DNA of 64,000 nucleotides from an uncultured Sphingomonadaceae bacterium (GCA_947499975.1 CANMQE010000001.1:1400899-1464898), one strand, 5' to 3'. Shown: positions 19,239 to 28,777, counted from the first letter of the stretch. A program made the numbers and translations. Notes: generated by a model not told the origin, from the letters alone.

Positions 19239-20731
19239 GCACTCCAGAAGGCAAGACCGCCTGCGTAATCGGCGCCGGCTTCGGCGGTATGGCGCTGGCC
19301 ATCCGGCTGCAGAGCGCAGGGATCGCCACCACCGTGGTGGAAAGCCGCGACAAGCCCGGCGGGCGCGCGTATTACTGGGAAAAGGACGGCTTCACCTTCG
19401 ATGCCGGCCCCACCGTGGTGACGGACCCCGATTGCCTGCGCGAACTGTGGGAGATCAGCGGCCATGACATGGACGACGATCTGGAACTGATGAACGTGAT
19501 GCCCTTCTACCGGCTGAACTGGCCGGACGGGGTAAACTTCGACTATTCCAACGACGAAGAGGATCTGCGCAAGGAAATCATGAAGCTGGAACCTGCCGAC
19601 GTGCAGGGTTACGACCGCTTCCTGGAATACGCGGCGGAAGTTTACGAGGAAGGCTACGTCAAGCTCGGCACGGTGCCGTTCCTCGATTTCAAGAGCATGA
19701 TCAAGGCCGCCCCGGCGCTGGCGAAAAAGCAGGCGTGGCGCAGCGTGTATTCGATGGTGTCGAAATACATCAAGAACGAGAAGCTGCGCGAGGCATTGAG
19801 CTTCCATACGCTGCTGGTGGGTGGCAGCCCGATGAAGACTTCCAGCATCTATGCCCTGATCCACAAGCTGGAGAAGGACGGCGGCGTGTGGTGGACCAGG
19901 GGCGGCACGAACCGCCTGATCGCCGGAATGGTCCGCCATTTCGAGCGGCTGGGCGGCACCATGCGCGTTGGCGATCCCGTCACCCGCGTGGAGACGGAGG
20001 GCAAGCGCGCCAAGGCCGTGCACACCAAGAGCGGCTGGACCCAGCGTTTCGATGCGGTGGCGAGCAATGCCGACATCATGCATTCCTACAAGGATCTGCT
20101 GGGCGACAGCCATCGCGGCAAGTCGGAGGCGAAGTCCCTGCAGAAGAAGAGCTTTTCGCCGTCGCTCTTCGTCGTGCATTTCGGCATAGAGGGCACCTGG
20201 CCCGGCATCCCGCACCACATGATCCTGTTCGGCCCGCGCTATCACGGCCTGCTGGAGGATATCTATTCCAAGGGTATCCTGCCCGCCGATTTCTCCATCT
20301 ACCTGCACCACCCCACCGTGACCGATCCCAGCATGGCGCCGGAAGGGATGAGTACCTTCTACGCGCTGGTGCCCGTGGCGCATCTGGGCAAGATGCCGAT
20401 CGACTGGGACACCGTAGGCCCGCAGCTGGAAAAGCGCATCCTCGACGAAGTGGGCCGCCGCCTGATCCCCGACATCCACGACCGGATCGTGACGAAGTTC
20501 AGCTATTCCCCACTGGATTTCGCGGTGGACCTGAACGCGCACCACGGCAGCGCCTTCAGCCTGGAGCCGGTGCTGTGGCAAAGCGCCTTCTTCCGCGGCC
20601 ATAACCGCGATGATGTGATCGACAATTTCTACCTCGTGGGCGCGGGCACGCATCCGGGTGCTGGTATCCCCGGCGTGGTGGGCAGCGCCAAGGCAACCGC
20701 CGGGCTGATGATCCAGGATCTGGCGGAATGA
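19235..20731 (+). CDS. crtI: Phytoene desaturase CrtI
   Basis: A 498-residue FAD enzyme that desaturates phytoene to lycopene. The N-terminal dinucleotide fold (VIGAGFGGMALAIRLQSAGI, DKPGGRAYYW) and the C-terminal CrtI signature NFYLVGAGTHPGAGIPGVVG are intact and length is normal. Start ATG overlaps the crtY stop, and its stop overlaps the LOG gene. It acts at the membrane between CrtB and CrtY. Confidence 0.97.
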   Translation: MSTPEGKTACVIGAGFGGMALAIRLQSAGIATTVVESRDKPGGRAYYWEKDGFTFDAGPTVVTDPDCLRELWEISGHDMDDDLELMNVMPFYRLNWPDGVNFDYSNDEEDLRKEIMKLEPADVQGYDRFLEYAAEVYEEGYVKLGTVPFLDFKSMIKAAPALAKKQAWRSVYSMVSKYIKNEKLREALSFHTLLVGGSPMKTSSIYALIHKLEKDGGVWWTRGGTNRLIAGMVRHFERLGGTMRVGDPVTRVETEGKRAKAVHTKSGWTQRFDAVASNADIMHSYKDLLGDSHRGKSEAKSLQKKSFSPSLFVVHFGIEGTWPGIPHHMILFGPRYHGLLEDIYSKGILPADFSIYLHHPTVTDPSMAPEGMSTFYALVPVAHLGKMPIDWDTVGPQLEKRILDEVGRRLIPDIHDRIVTKFSYSPLDFAVDLNAHHGSAFSLEPVLWQSAFFRGHNRDDVIDNFYLVGAGTHPGAGIPGVVGSAKATAGLMIQDLAE

Positions 20732-21315
20732 CGATGAAGAGACTTGCCATCTATTGCGGCTCCGCCACGCCTGCCGATCCGCGCTATATCGAACTTGCCC
20801 GCGAAGTCGGCACCACGCTGGCCCAGCGGGGCATCGGCGTGGTCTACGGCGGCGGCAAGGCGGGGCTGATGGGCGCCATCGCATCCGCCGCGCTGCAAGC
20901 GGGCGGAGAGGTGATCGGCGTGATCCCGCAGGCGCTGGTGGACATGGAAGTGGCCAATCGCGATTGCACGAGGCTGGAAGTGGTGGATACCATGCACCAG
21001 CGCAAACAGGCCTTTACCGACCTTTCCGATGGCTTTGTCACCCTGCCGGGCGGGGTGGGCACGATGGACGAATTGTGGGAAGCGATAAGCTGGTCGCAGC
21101 TTGGCTATCACGCCAAGCCGGTAGGACTTCTCAACGCCTTGGGATATTTTGACGGGTTGGTAGCGTTTAACCGCCATATGGCCGATACAGGCTTTATCAG
21201 GGATGCGCACCGCGACATAATGATCGTGGGCGATACGATTGAGGGATTGTTGGGTAGCATGGCGGAATACCAGCCGATAAAACCGATCGTGCAGATGCGC
21301 GCAGAGGATCTGTGA
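20728..21315 (+). CDS. LOG family nucleoside-5'-monophosphate phosphoribohydrolase
   Basis: A 195-residue Rossmann protein with GGGKAGLMGAIASAAL and the active-site motif PGGVGTMDELWE. LOG enzymes split N6-modified AMP into base and ribose-5-phosphate (cytokinin activation in plants); bacterial members have a broader, often unknown role. Overlaps crtI (ATGA) upstream and crtB (GTGA) downstream, so it is translated together with carotenoid enzymes. No known step in carotenoid synthesis needs it. Confidence 0.95.
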   Translation: MTMKRLAIYCGSATPADPRYIELAREVGTTLAQRGIGVVYGGGKAGLMGAIASAALQAGGEVIGVIPQALVDMEVANRDCTRLEVVDTMHQRKQAFTDLSDGFVTLPGGVGTMDELWEAISWSQLGYHAKPVGLLNALGYFDGLVAFNRHMADTGFIRDAHRDIMIVGDTIEGLLGSMAEYQPIKPIVQMRAEDL

Positions 21316-22418
21316 GCACGCAGCGCATCAGGCCGCGCCCGCTGGTGGCAAGCCAGCTGGTGAAGACCACGCCGCGCCAGGCTGGCGGCGGACGTTCGCG
21401 CGCAGCACTGGTGGCGCGCGCGCAGGAGAGCATCGCCAAGGGTTCCAAGAGCTTCACGGCAGCCAGCTGGCTGTTCGACAAGCATACGCGCGAACGGGCG
21501 CACCTGCTGTATGCCTGGGCCCGCCGGTGTGACGATATTGCAGACGGACAGGATCACGGTTTTGCAGATCCCGAAGTGGCGCCCGGCCTGAAAGAGGCTG
21601 GCGCGAAGGACCGGGTGGAAGCGATCCGCATCCTCACCCACCGCGCGCTGGACGGCCAGCCCACCGCCGATATCGCATTCGACGCGCTGGGCCTGGTGGC
21701 CGCCGAAACCGGCATCACGCGCGAGATGTGCGACGATGTGATCGACGGCTTCGCCCTCGACGCCAAGGGATGGCGGCCGCGCACCGAAGGCGATTTGATG
21801 CGCTATTGCTATCACGTGGCGGGTGCCGTCGGCGTGATGATGGCAAAGGTGATGGGCGTGCCCGACGATGCGCAGGATACGCTGGACAGGGCCTGCGACC
21901 TTGGCCTCGCTTTCCAGCTCAACAACATCGCCCGCGACATCAGCGAGGATGATGCCGCCGGTCGCTGCTATTTGCCGCAGGAATGGCTGGCGGAAGAGGA
22001 TATTCCCCCCGGCGAGGTGATGCGACCGCAACATCGCATGAAACTGGTAAATCTCACCCGGCGATTGGTGAAAATGGCGCAATTGCACGATGCCCGCGCG
22101 CGCATCGGCGCAGGGCGCCTGAATTTCCGCCAGCGCTGGGCCGTGCTGTCTGCCGCCAACATTTACGGCGCGATTGGCGAAGAGGTGGTGCAGCAGGCCG
22201 AACTGGCTTGGGACCACCGCATCCACACCAATTTCCTGGAAAAGATCGGCCACACCATTGCCGCGCTGAAAGAGACGATCCGCGGATCGTGGGAACCGCA
22301 GCAGGAACCTGAATGGACGCGCGGAAAGCTGCTGGTGATGGCCCGCATGGATGGGCCGGTGGCTGCCGTGCCGAACACTCCCATTCGGGACGAGGGCGTG
22401 CGGCGCAAGGAAGACTGA
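21312..22418 (+). CDS. crtB: Phytoene synthase CrtB
   Basis: A 368-residue trans-isoprenyl synthase joining two geranylgeranyl diphosphates to phytoene. The two aspartate motifs are seen: ARRCDDIADGQD and NIARDISEDDAAGR, followed by CYLPQEWLAE. The start is GTG at 21312-21314, overlapping the LOG stop (GTGA). It carries a Lys/Arg-rich C-terminal tail (RKED). Last gene of the operon; the next gene converges on it. Confidence 0.95.
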   Translation: MSTQRIRPRPLVASQLVKTTPRQAGGGRSRAALVARAQESIAKGSKSFTAASWLFDKHTRERAHLLYAWARRCDDIADGQDHGFADPEVAPGLKEAGAKDRVEAIRILTHRALDGQPTADIAFDALGLVAAETGITREMCDDVIDGFALDAKGWRPRTEGDLMRYCYHVAGAVGVMMAKVMGVPDDAQDTLDRACDLGLAFQLNNIARDISEDDAAGRCYLPQEWLAEEDIPPGEVMRPQHRMKLVNLTRRLVKMAQLHDARARIGAGRLNFRQRWAVLSAANIYGAIGEEVVQQAELAWDHRIHTNFLEKIGHTIAALKETIRGSWEPQQEPEWTRGKLLVMARMDGPVAAVPNTPIRDEGVRRKED

Positions 22419-22445
22419 TCGCGCCACGCTGTACGCATGGTTCGC

Positions 22446-23918
22446 CTAGCGGCCCAGATAGTCCTTCAGCGCCGTTTTTTGCGCATCTGTCATATGCACG
22501 CCCAGCTTGGTGCGGCGATAGAGAATGTCGTCGGCGGTCTGCGCCCATTCCCTGTTACGCAGATACTCGACTTCCGCCTCTGAAAGCCCTTCGCCAAAAT
22601 CGCGGCCCAGATCGCTCCGGCCTTTCGCATCACCCAGCCATTCCCACGCACAGGTGCCGTAAGCACGCCCGATGCGCAGCAGATCCCGTTCCGAGAGGAA
22701 GGGATAATCCTCCCCCAGAACCTGCAAGAGGTATGGCTGCGCGTGCCTGCCGAAATCGCCGCCCGGCAGCGGCGTGTCGCCCGTCCAGTGCGCGCCTTTG
22801 AGTTCGGGCAGCCGCTCGGCCAGTGCGTCCACCGCTTCCTGCGCAACGTGGCGGTAGGAAGTGATCTTGCCGCCGTAGATGCCCAGCACCGGCGCGACGC
22901 GGCCCGCATCGCTCATCGCCAGTTGATAGCCGCGTGATGCCGCCTCCGGCCTGCCGGAGCCATCATCCACCAGCGCCCGCACGCCGGCATAGGTCCACAC
23001 CACGTCGGCGGGCGTCACGTCGCGCTCGAAATAGCGGTTTACCGCGTCGAGCAGGTAGCGCACCTCGCCCTCGCTGGCGTCCACATCGTCCAGCGAGGCA
23101 GAGTGATCGGCGTCGGTGGTGCCGATCAGCGTGTAGTCGCTCTCCCACGGGATGGCGAAGCAGATGCGCGTGTCGGGCTGTTGCAGAATGTATGCGCAAT
23201 CGTGATCGAACAGCCTGGGCACCACGATATGCGATCCACGCACGCGGCGAATGCCATAGGCGGGGTTCTCTCCCACCAGCCGCGCCACATCGTCCGCGCC
23301 CGGCCCGGCGGCATTCAGCAACGCGCGCGCCGTGAATGTCTCCCCGCCCGCGTCCACGTGCCATAGCTCCCCCTCGCGCCGCGCGGCGGTGACGGGGGTG
23401 CGCGTGCGAATCTCGGCACCGCAATCGGCGGCATCCATGGCGTTCAGCACTACCAGCCGCGCATCGTCCACCCAGCCATCCGAATATTCGAAACCGTGAG
23501 CGAACTGCCTTTCCAGCGCGGCACCGGCGCGGTGTTTGCGCAGATCGATGCTACGCGTCTTTTTCAGCGAACCCTTCCCGCCGATGTGATCGTACAGGAA
23601 CAGCCCTGCGCGCAGCATCCAGCGCGGGCGCATGTTGGCAGTAACCGGCAGGATGAAGCGCATGGGCCAGATGATGTGCGGCGCAATGCCCCACAGCGTT
23701 TCGCGCTCGCCCAGCGCTTCTCGAACCAGGGCGAATTCGTAATACTCCAGATAGCGCAGCCCGCCGTGCACCAGCTTGGTGGACTTGCTGGAAGTGCCGC
23801 TGGCCAGATCGTCCTTTTCCAGCAGCAGCACCTTCGCGCCGCGCCCTGCCGCATCCCGCGCCACGCCTGCCCCGTTCACGCCGCCGCCGATCACGATCAG
23901 GTCGAACGGCGGGGACAT
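22446..23918 (-). CDS. glpD: Aerobic glycerol-3-phosphate dehydrogenase
   Basis: A 490-residue FAD enzyme that oxidises sn-glycerol-3-phosphate to dihydroxyacetone phosphate at the inner membrane. The start IVIGGGVNGAGVARDAAGRG is the FAD motif; STKLVHGGLRYLEYYE and NAAGPGADDVARL are GlpD signatures; AYGTCAWEWLGDA lies in the helical C-terminal region. Its ATG overlaps the stop of the MFS gene (TGATG), so the two are coupled. Glycerol kinase and transporter are not in the window. Confidence 0.95.
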   Translation of the reverse strand: MSPPFDLIVIGGGVNGAGVARDAAGRGAKVLLLEKDDLASGTSSKSTKLVHGGLRYLEYYEFALVREALGERETLWGIAPHIIWPMRFILPVTANMRPRWMLRAGLFLYDHIGGKGSLKKTRSIDLRKHRAGAALERQFAHGFEYSDGWVDDARLVVLNAMDAADCGAEIRTRTPVTAARREGELWHVDAGGETFTARALLNAAGPGADDVARLVGENPAYGIRRVRGSHIVVPRLFDHDCAYILQQPDTRICFAIPWESDYTLIGTTDADHSASLDDVDASEGEVRYLLDAVNRYFERDVTPADVVWTYAGVRALVDDGSGRPEAASRGYQLAMSDAGRVAPVLGIYGGKITSYRHVAQEAVDALAERLPELKGAHWTGDTPLPGGDFGRHAQPYLLQVLGEDYPFLSERDLLRIGRAYGTCAWEWLGDAKGRSDLGRDFGEGLSEAEVEYLRNREWAQTADDILYRRTKLGVHMTDAQKTALKDYLGR

Positions 23919-25183
23919 CAGCGAATGCCTTCGGTGAAATAGCGCGGCTTGCGCGGGCGGCGGAACAGCTTGCCCCGTTCGCTGAACAGCACCAGCGCCA
24001 GCGACAGCAGGCTGCTGCCCAGAAGGGCGATGGCTAGCGGCAAGGCGGTGCCATCGTAGGCCTGGCCAATCGCGATGCCCATCACCGCGCCCAGCAGCAT
24101 GCGCATGGACGACTGCACGGAACTGGCCGCCCCCGCGCTGCCGAAGAACGGCTGCATCGCGATGGAGCCGAAATTGGCACCCAGGAAGCCCAGCAGGCAA
24201 AGGTTGATGCTGATGAGCGGGAAGAACCACAGCAGCGAATCCGCGTGCACTTCTGCGGCGTAAACCTGCACGCAGCTGACGACGATGAAGGCGATCAGCG
24301 CCGTGTGCGACACCCGCCGCGCGCCGAAGCGTTCGACGATCTGCGAATTGGCGAAGCTGGAAAAGGCCAGCGTGGCCGCCGATGCGCCGAAGATCAGCGG
24401 GAAGTATTCCTCCGCCCCGAAATGCTCCCCAATCAGCTGCTGCGCGGAATTGATGTAGCCGAACACCCCGCCAAAGGTCAGCCCGGCGGCCAGCACGTAA
24501 CCGATCGCTTCGCGCGTGCGCAGCGTAAGCGGCAGGTTATGGACGATGGTGCGCGGATCGATCTTCTGCCGGTTTTTGGGATCGAGCGTCTCGGGCAGTC
24601 GCTTCATAGCCCACAGGCTCACGATGACGCCGAACAGCGCGAGGACGAAGAATATCCATTCCCAGCTGGCGAAATTCAGCACCAGCTGCCCCACCGTGGG
24701 GGCCAGCACGGGCACGGCCATGAAAACGATGAAGATCATCGAGATCAGCCGGGCCATCTTGTCCCCGTCGAAACGGTCGCGGATGATCGCGGCGGGCAGC
24801 ACCATCAGGCCGGCCGTGCCGAAACCCTGGACGGCGCGCAGCACCAGCAACATCTCGAAACTGGGTGCCACCATGCACAGCAGCGATGCCACCAGGTACA
24901 CAGCGATACTGGCAAACAGCACGGGCCGCCTGCCGTACCGGTCGGCAAACAGGCCGGGCACGAGGCTACCGAAACCGGTTGCCAGCAGGTATACCCCCAC
25001 CACCAGCTGGCGGCGATTGGGATCGGCGACGGAAAAATCGCTGGCGATCTCATCCAGCGCGGGCAGCATGGCATCGATGGCGAGCGCGTTCAGGCTCATC
25101 AAGGCGGCCATCAGCGCAATGAACTCTTTTTGTCCGACGGTGCGGCCCGATCCGTCCGCTGAAGTTATCGTGTGGCTAGTCAC
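23918..25183 (-). CDS. Bcr/CflA-type MFS exporter
   Basis: A 421-residue protein with twelve membrane helices. Seen: DPNRRQLVVGVYLLATGFGS, LFADRYGRRPVL (the MFS loop 2-3 motif) and GFGTAGLMVLPAAIIRDRF. This matches the Bcr/CflA subgroup of 12-helix drug exporters. Start is GTG at 25181-25183 with AAAGGGG upstream. It is upstream of and coupled to glpD; whether it moves a glycerol-related substrate is not shown. Confidence 0.88.
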   Translation of the reverse strand: MTSHTITSADGSGRTVGQKEFIALMAALMSLNALAIDAMLPALDEIASDFSVADPNRRQLVVGVYLLATGFGSLVPGLFADRYGRRPVLFASIAVYLVASLLCMVAPSFEMLLVLRAVQGFGTAGLMVLPAAIIRDRFDGDKMARLISMIFIVFMAVPVLAPTVGQLVLNFASWEWIFFVLALFGVIVSLWAMKRLPETLDPKNRQKIDPRTIVHNLPLTLRTREAIGYVLAAGLTFGGVFGYINSAQQLIGEHFGAEEYFPLIFGASAATLAFSSFANSQIVERFGARRVSHTALIAFIVVSCVQVYAAEVHADSLLWFFPLISINLCLLGFLGANFGSIAMQPFFGSAGAASSVQSSMRMLLGAVMGIAIGQAYDGTALPLAIALLGSSLLSLALVLFSERGKLFRRPRKPRYFTEGIR

Positions 25184-25261
25184 GCAGCCCCTTTGGCCAA
25201 GAATCACCCCCGAGAAAAGGAATAAGTCAATTTCCTGCCAAAACGCTGTATTGGGGCGGTG

Positions 25262-26425
25262 ATGCCGAATCTTGATCGCAGCGTTTCCGCCGAGACAGAG
25301 CAGGACGAGAACGAGGTCCAGCCCGAGGCAACGGGCCTGCGCAAGATCATCCATATCGACATGGATGCCTTCTTCGCCAGCGTGGAGCAGCGCGACAATC
25401 CCGAATTGCGCGGAAAACCGGTGGCGGTGGGAGGATCGAGCGGCCGCGGCGTGGTGGCCGCAGCCAGTTACGAGGCTCGAAAGTTCGGTGTGCGCAGCGC
25501 GATGCCATCGGTCACCGCCAAGCGGAAATGCCCCGATCTCATCTTCTGCAAGAGCCGCTTTGACGTGTACCGCGAAGTTTCGGAACAGATCCGCGCGATC
25601 TTCCACCACCACACCCCGCATGTGGAACCCCTGAGCCTGGACGAGGCGTATCTCGACGTGACGGAGGACCGCCACGGCATCGGCTCCGCCACGGCCATCG
25701 CGCAGGCCATCCGCAGGGAAATCCGCGAGACGACACGGCTCACCGCCAGTGCCGGGGTCTCCTACAACAAGTTCCTGGCAAAACTTGCCAGTGACCAGAA
25801 CAAGCCCGACGGCATCTGCGTGATCCGCCCCGGCATGGGCGCTGCCTTCGTGCAATCGCTGCCCATTCGCCGCTTCCACGGCGTGGGGCCGAAGGGCGCG
25901 GAAAAAATGGCGCGGCTGGGCATAGAGACTGGCGCTGATCTGGCGGAAAAGGACCGCGAGTGGCTGGCCCGCAATTTCGGCAGTTTCGGCGATTACCTCT
26001 ACCGCGCGGCACGCGGCATCGATCTGAGGCCCGTGCGCACCAATCGCATCCGCAAGTCCATCGGCGGGGAGCGCACCTTCAGCGAGGATATCTCCGCCGA
26101 GAGCGATCTGCGCGACACGCTGGAGCGGATCATCGACATCGTGTGGGAACGGATCGAGGCGAAGAAGGCCAAGGGGCGAACGATCACGCTGAAGCTGAAG
26201 TTCAACGATTTCCAGATCGCCACCCGCGCCCGAAGCCAGCCGCATCCCGTGGGGGAGAAGGAGGAGTTCGCCCGCATCGCGCGCACCATACTGGATGATG
26301 AACTGCCCCTGCCCATGCCGATCCGGCTGATGGGACTGACGCTCAGCAATCTCGATCGCGACGATAATGACGGGCGGGGCGAGGACAAACGCGGCCGCGA
26401 CAATCCGCAGCTATCGCTGCTGTAG
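25262..26425 (+). CDS. dinB: DNA polymerase IV (Y family)
   Basis: A 387-residue translesion polymerase. IIHIDMDAFFASVEQRDNPE and LSLDEAYLDVTE carry the catalytic acidic residues; YNKFLAKLASDQNKPDG and the little-finger region follow. A variable tail of about 25 residues precedes the catalytic core. A GTG directly before the ATG could also serve. It starts 78 bases from the divergent MFS gene. Full length for the family. SOS control cannot be judged by eye. Confidence 0.95.
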   Translation: MPNLDRSVSAETEQDENEVQPEATGLRKIIHIDMDAFFASVEQRDNPELRGKPVAVGGSSGRGVVAAASYEARKFGVRSAMPSVTAKRKCPDLIFCKSRFDVYREVSEQIRAIFHHHTPHVEPLSLDEAYLDVTEDRHGIGSATAIAQAIRREIRETTRLTASAGVSYNKFLAKLASDQNKPDGICVIRPGMGAAFVQSLPIRRFHGVGPKGAEKMARLGIETGADLAEKDREWLARNFGSFGDYLYRAARGIDLRPVRTNRIRKSIGGERTFSEDISAESDLRDTLERIIDIVWERIEAKKAKGRTITLKLKFNDFQIATRARSQPHPVGEKEEFARIARTILDDELPLPMPIRLMGLTLSNLDRDDNDGRGEDKRGRDNPQLSLL

Positions 26426-26429
26426 CGCG

Positions 26430-26900
26430 CTAGTTTCTCTCGTCTTTCAGCAGGCGGAGCCGCAGGTCGATCGTCCTGCTGCGATTGTCCGGCAGATCGT
26501 CCAGGGCGAAATAGCGCGCGTCCACCACCTCGCGCATGTCCGGCCGTGGCTGACCCTTCACCCGGCCCGTGAACACGCGCACGTGATTGGTGGAGCCGAG
26601 AAATTCGTTGGTCTGGATGCCCAGGAACTCAGGTTCTGCCAGCGTGCAGTCCAGCTCTTCGCGCAATTCGCGCAAGGCCGCCAATCCGGCATCCTCGCTG
26701 CGCCGCATTCCCCCGCCCGGCAGTGCCCAGACAGGCGGGCCGTAGGAATGGCGCACCAGCAGCACCCGCCCCTCTCCATCCCGCCCGATGATGCAGCAGC
26801 CGTGCACCTCCCCCGCCACGTGGCGCAGGAACAGGCGGCGCAGGCCGTGGCCCGCGCGATACATCAGCCGGTGCAGCGGCGCGGGGATCAGGTGAAGCAT
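26430..26900 (-). CDS. NUDIX hydrolase
   Basis: A 156-residue protein with an intact Nudix box (GGGMRRSEDAGLAALRELRE followed by EL), which binds metal and cleaves nucleoside-diphosphate-X compounds. An Arg-rich N-terminal helix (MYRAGHGLRRLFLRH) precedes it. It overlaps the pgl gene by 13 bases, so it is probably translated from the same transcript. Substrate unknown. Confidence 0.93.
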   Translation of the reverse strand: MLHLIPAPLHRLMYRAGHGLRRLFLRHVAGEVHGCCIIGRDGEGRVLLVRHSYGPPVWALPGGGMRRSEDAGLAALRELREELDCTLAEPEFLGIQTNEFLGSTNHVRVFTGRVKGQPRPDMREVVDARYFALDDLPDNRSRTIDLRLRLLKDERN

Positions 26901-27508
26901 GTCACCTGCTGGCGCGCCCCGTCCAGAAGCCGGGCGACGGGCAGATCGCTCTCGCCCTCGGCAGCGGTATCGAACACGGCGCGCTTGTCGTCCCCGCGGA
27001 TGACGAACATCAGCGCATCGCTATCGAGCAGCGATGGCATGGTCAGCGTCACCCTGTCGAAGGGGGCTTCCGGCGGCAGGGGATCGGGCGTCAGCCGGCG
27101 GATCGGTGCGCTGTCATCCACCTGCGGATCGGTGTTGGGGAAAAGGCTGGCGATGTGTCCGTCAGCGCCCATGCCCAGCCACACCAGTGCGAAATGCGGC
27201 ACCTGCTCCATCACCGAAAGCGTCGCTACATGCGCGCCGACGGGTTCGAACAGCGCCCGGATCTTGCCCGTGTTGCTGGCCTCGTGATCTTCCGGCACCA
27301 CGCGATCATCGCCCGGCCACACGGTGATGCGGCTCCAGTCGATATCGGCTTTCACCAGCTGTTCCATGATGGGGAAAGGCGTGGATCCGCCCGGCACGCT
27401 GATGGCCACGGGATCGTCCTGCTCCGTCAGCTTGCTGCGCAGAATGCCTTCGATGAACTTGGCGATCGTCTCGTCACGCGCGTTTTCGATAATGTCGATA
27501 TTGGCCAT
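26888..27508 (-). CDS. pgl: 6-phosphogluconolactonase
   Basis: A 206-residue enzyme of the glucosamine/6-phosphogluconolactonase family: AISVPGGSTPFPIMEQL, ITVWPGDDRVVPEDHEASN, and LVWLGMGADGHIASLFPN. It hydrolyses 6-phosphogluconolactone in the oxidative pentose phosphate and Entner-Doudoroff routes. zwf and edd are not in the window. It is 82 bases downstream of dps, past that gene's terminator, and overlaps the NUDIX gene. Confidence 0.93.
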   Translation of the reverse strand: MANIDIIENARDETIAKFIEGILRSKLTEQDDPVAISVPGGSTPFPIMEQLVKADIDWSRITVWPGDDRVVPEDHEASNTGKIRALFEPVGAHVATLSVMEQVPHFALVWLGMGADGHIASLFPNTDPQVDDSAPIRRLTPDPLPPEAPFDRVTLTMPSLLDSDALMFVIRGDDKRAVFDTAAEGESDLPVARLLDGARQQVTCFT

Positions 27509-27526
27509 GACCTGTTACCTATATGC

Positions 27527-27565
27527 AAAACCGCCGCGTAGCGAGGGGCTGCGCGGCGGTCTGGT
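27527..27565 (-). terminator. Terminator after dps
   Basis: Perfect 9-bp stem (ACCGCCGCG / CGCGGCGGT, 27530-27538 with 27552-27560) with a 13-base loop, followed on the minus strand by TTTTGCATATA. It separates dps from pgl. Confidence 0.7.
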
Positions 27566-27590
27566 TTTCTGAAAGCGTTGGAAGCGGCAA

Positions 27591-28052
27591 TTACTGGAGA
27601 GTGGAGGTAAGAAACCAAACACGCTCTTCGGCCATGTCAGTCCAGTCATCCAGCAGGCCATCGGTGGCGTTGTCACCGGCCTGCTCTGCGTATTTCTTCA
27701 GTTCCTTCAGCCGGTCCACCATCTTCTGGTTATCGTCGCGCAGTTCTTTCACCATCGCATCGGGAGAGAGGCTGGTGTCGTCCTGATCCTTGATCTGGGT
27801 GTGCTTGGCGACGGAGCCGATGGAGGTCAGCGTCATCTCGCCGTTCTTGCGCACACGCTCGCCAATGGCGTCGATCTGGTCGCGGATTTCCACGGCCTGC
27901 TCGTCGAACAAAAGGTGCAGATCGCGAAAGCGCGGGCCGGTGATGTGCCAGTGGAAATTCTTGGTCTTGAAGTAGAGCGCCAGATGGTCGGCCAGCAGCC
28001 CGTTCAGCCCTTCGATCAGCGCGGTTTTCGAATTGTCTCCGGTATTAGCCAA
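27591..28052 (-). CDS. dps: Dps-type ferritin-like DNA-protection protein
   Basis: A 153-residue four-helix protein: KNFHWHITGPRFRDLHLLFD and EQAVEIRDQIDAIGERVRKN hold the ferroxidase His, Asp and Glu of the dimer interface. It forms a 12-subunit cage that stores iron and shields DNA from peroxide. The start is a TTG at 28050-28052 with AAAGGA upstream, which may keep expression low. It is a single gene with its own terminator. No Fur or OxyR box is recognisable to me. Confidence 0.95.
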   Translation of the reverse strand: MANTGDNSKTALIEGLNGLLADHLALYFKTKNFHWHITGPRFRDLHLLFDEQAVEIRDQIDAIGERVRKNGEMTLTSIGSVAKHTQIKDQDDTSLSPDAMVKELRDDNQKMVDRLKELKKYAEQAGDNATDGLLDDWTDMAEERVWFLTSTLQ

Positions 28053-28163
28053 GATGTTCGTCCTTTCGAGTTATCATTTGTCTATATAACGGACGAGAGG
28101 CGGGAGCGTTTCCCGATTTTGGCCGGTAACAGTGATCGGCAAGAGCGATCACCGGTCGCAGCT

Positions 28164-28709
28164 TCAGCCAAGCACCGCGATAAGTGCGGCAGCCAGCAGC
28201 AGGCCGCCGCCCACGATGCGACGTATCAGGGTCAGCGGCAGCGCCAGCCAGTCCTGCGCGGCCAGTATCGCCGCGCCCAGCACCAGTATGGCCGCGCTTG
28301 CCCCGCCGGCGGCGGCCAGCAGCGGTTCACCAGTGGCGATGGCGATGGAAAGGATGATGAACCCGCTCGCATCGGTCACCATGCCCAGCAGCAGCACCAG
28401 CGTGATCGCGCCCATGGAGCGTGTCGGCTCCCTCGGCGTGTCCGGCGGAACGCGCAGCAGCACCTCCAGCCCGGCAAGGCCCAGCGCCAGTCCCACGACC
28501 AGCGGCTTTATCTGCGGCCGGATGAGCGGTGAGAACTCGTCTGCAATCCAAGCCGCCAGCGCCCCTCCTGCAAGCGCTGCGAGCACCACGGTCATCGCCA
28601 GCGGCAAAGTCCACCCCAACGCCAGGTGCAGCCGCGCCACCCGCACGGCATCCCGTCCCGCCAGCATGGCAGCGGCAACCGCCACGAAAGTGAGGAAGAA
28701 GGAAGGCAT
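28164..28709 (-). CDS. Membrane protein, possibly GDT1/TMEM165-like
   Basis: A 181-residue protein with six to seven membrane helices in two halves: SFFLTFVAVAAAMLAGRDAV and VLLLGMVTDASGFIILSIAI. The inverted-repeat layout resembles the GDT1 family of Mn/Ca transporters, but the E-x-G-D-K-S/T motif is degraded (LAGRDA, MVTDAS), so transport is uncertain. Several alternative starts exist within three codons (GTG 28718, ATG 28709). Confidence 0.55.
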   Translation of the reverse strand: MPSFFLTFVAVAAAMLAGRDAVRVARLHLALGWTLPLAMTVVLAALAGGALAAWIADEFSPLIRPQIKPLVVGLALGLAGLEVLLRVPPDTPREPTRSMGAITLVLLLGMVTDASGFIILSIAIATGEPLLAAAGGASAAILVLGAAILAAQDWLALPLTLIRRIVGGGLLLAAALIAVLG

Positions 28710-28754
28710 GACCACCACCCCATAGCAGGCATCATGGCGAGGTAAGGTTAATTA

Positions 28755-28770
28755 CCGATCAGCGGATCGG
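28755..28770 (-). terminator. Short hairpin near the end of the ars operon
   Basis: A 6-bp stem CCGATC / GATCGG with a 4-base loop, followed on the minus strand by TAATTAACC. It lies 8 bases past the arsH stop. The stem is short and the T-run broken, so it may be a weak terminator. Confidence 0.35.
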
Positions 28771-28777
28771 AAACGCT

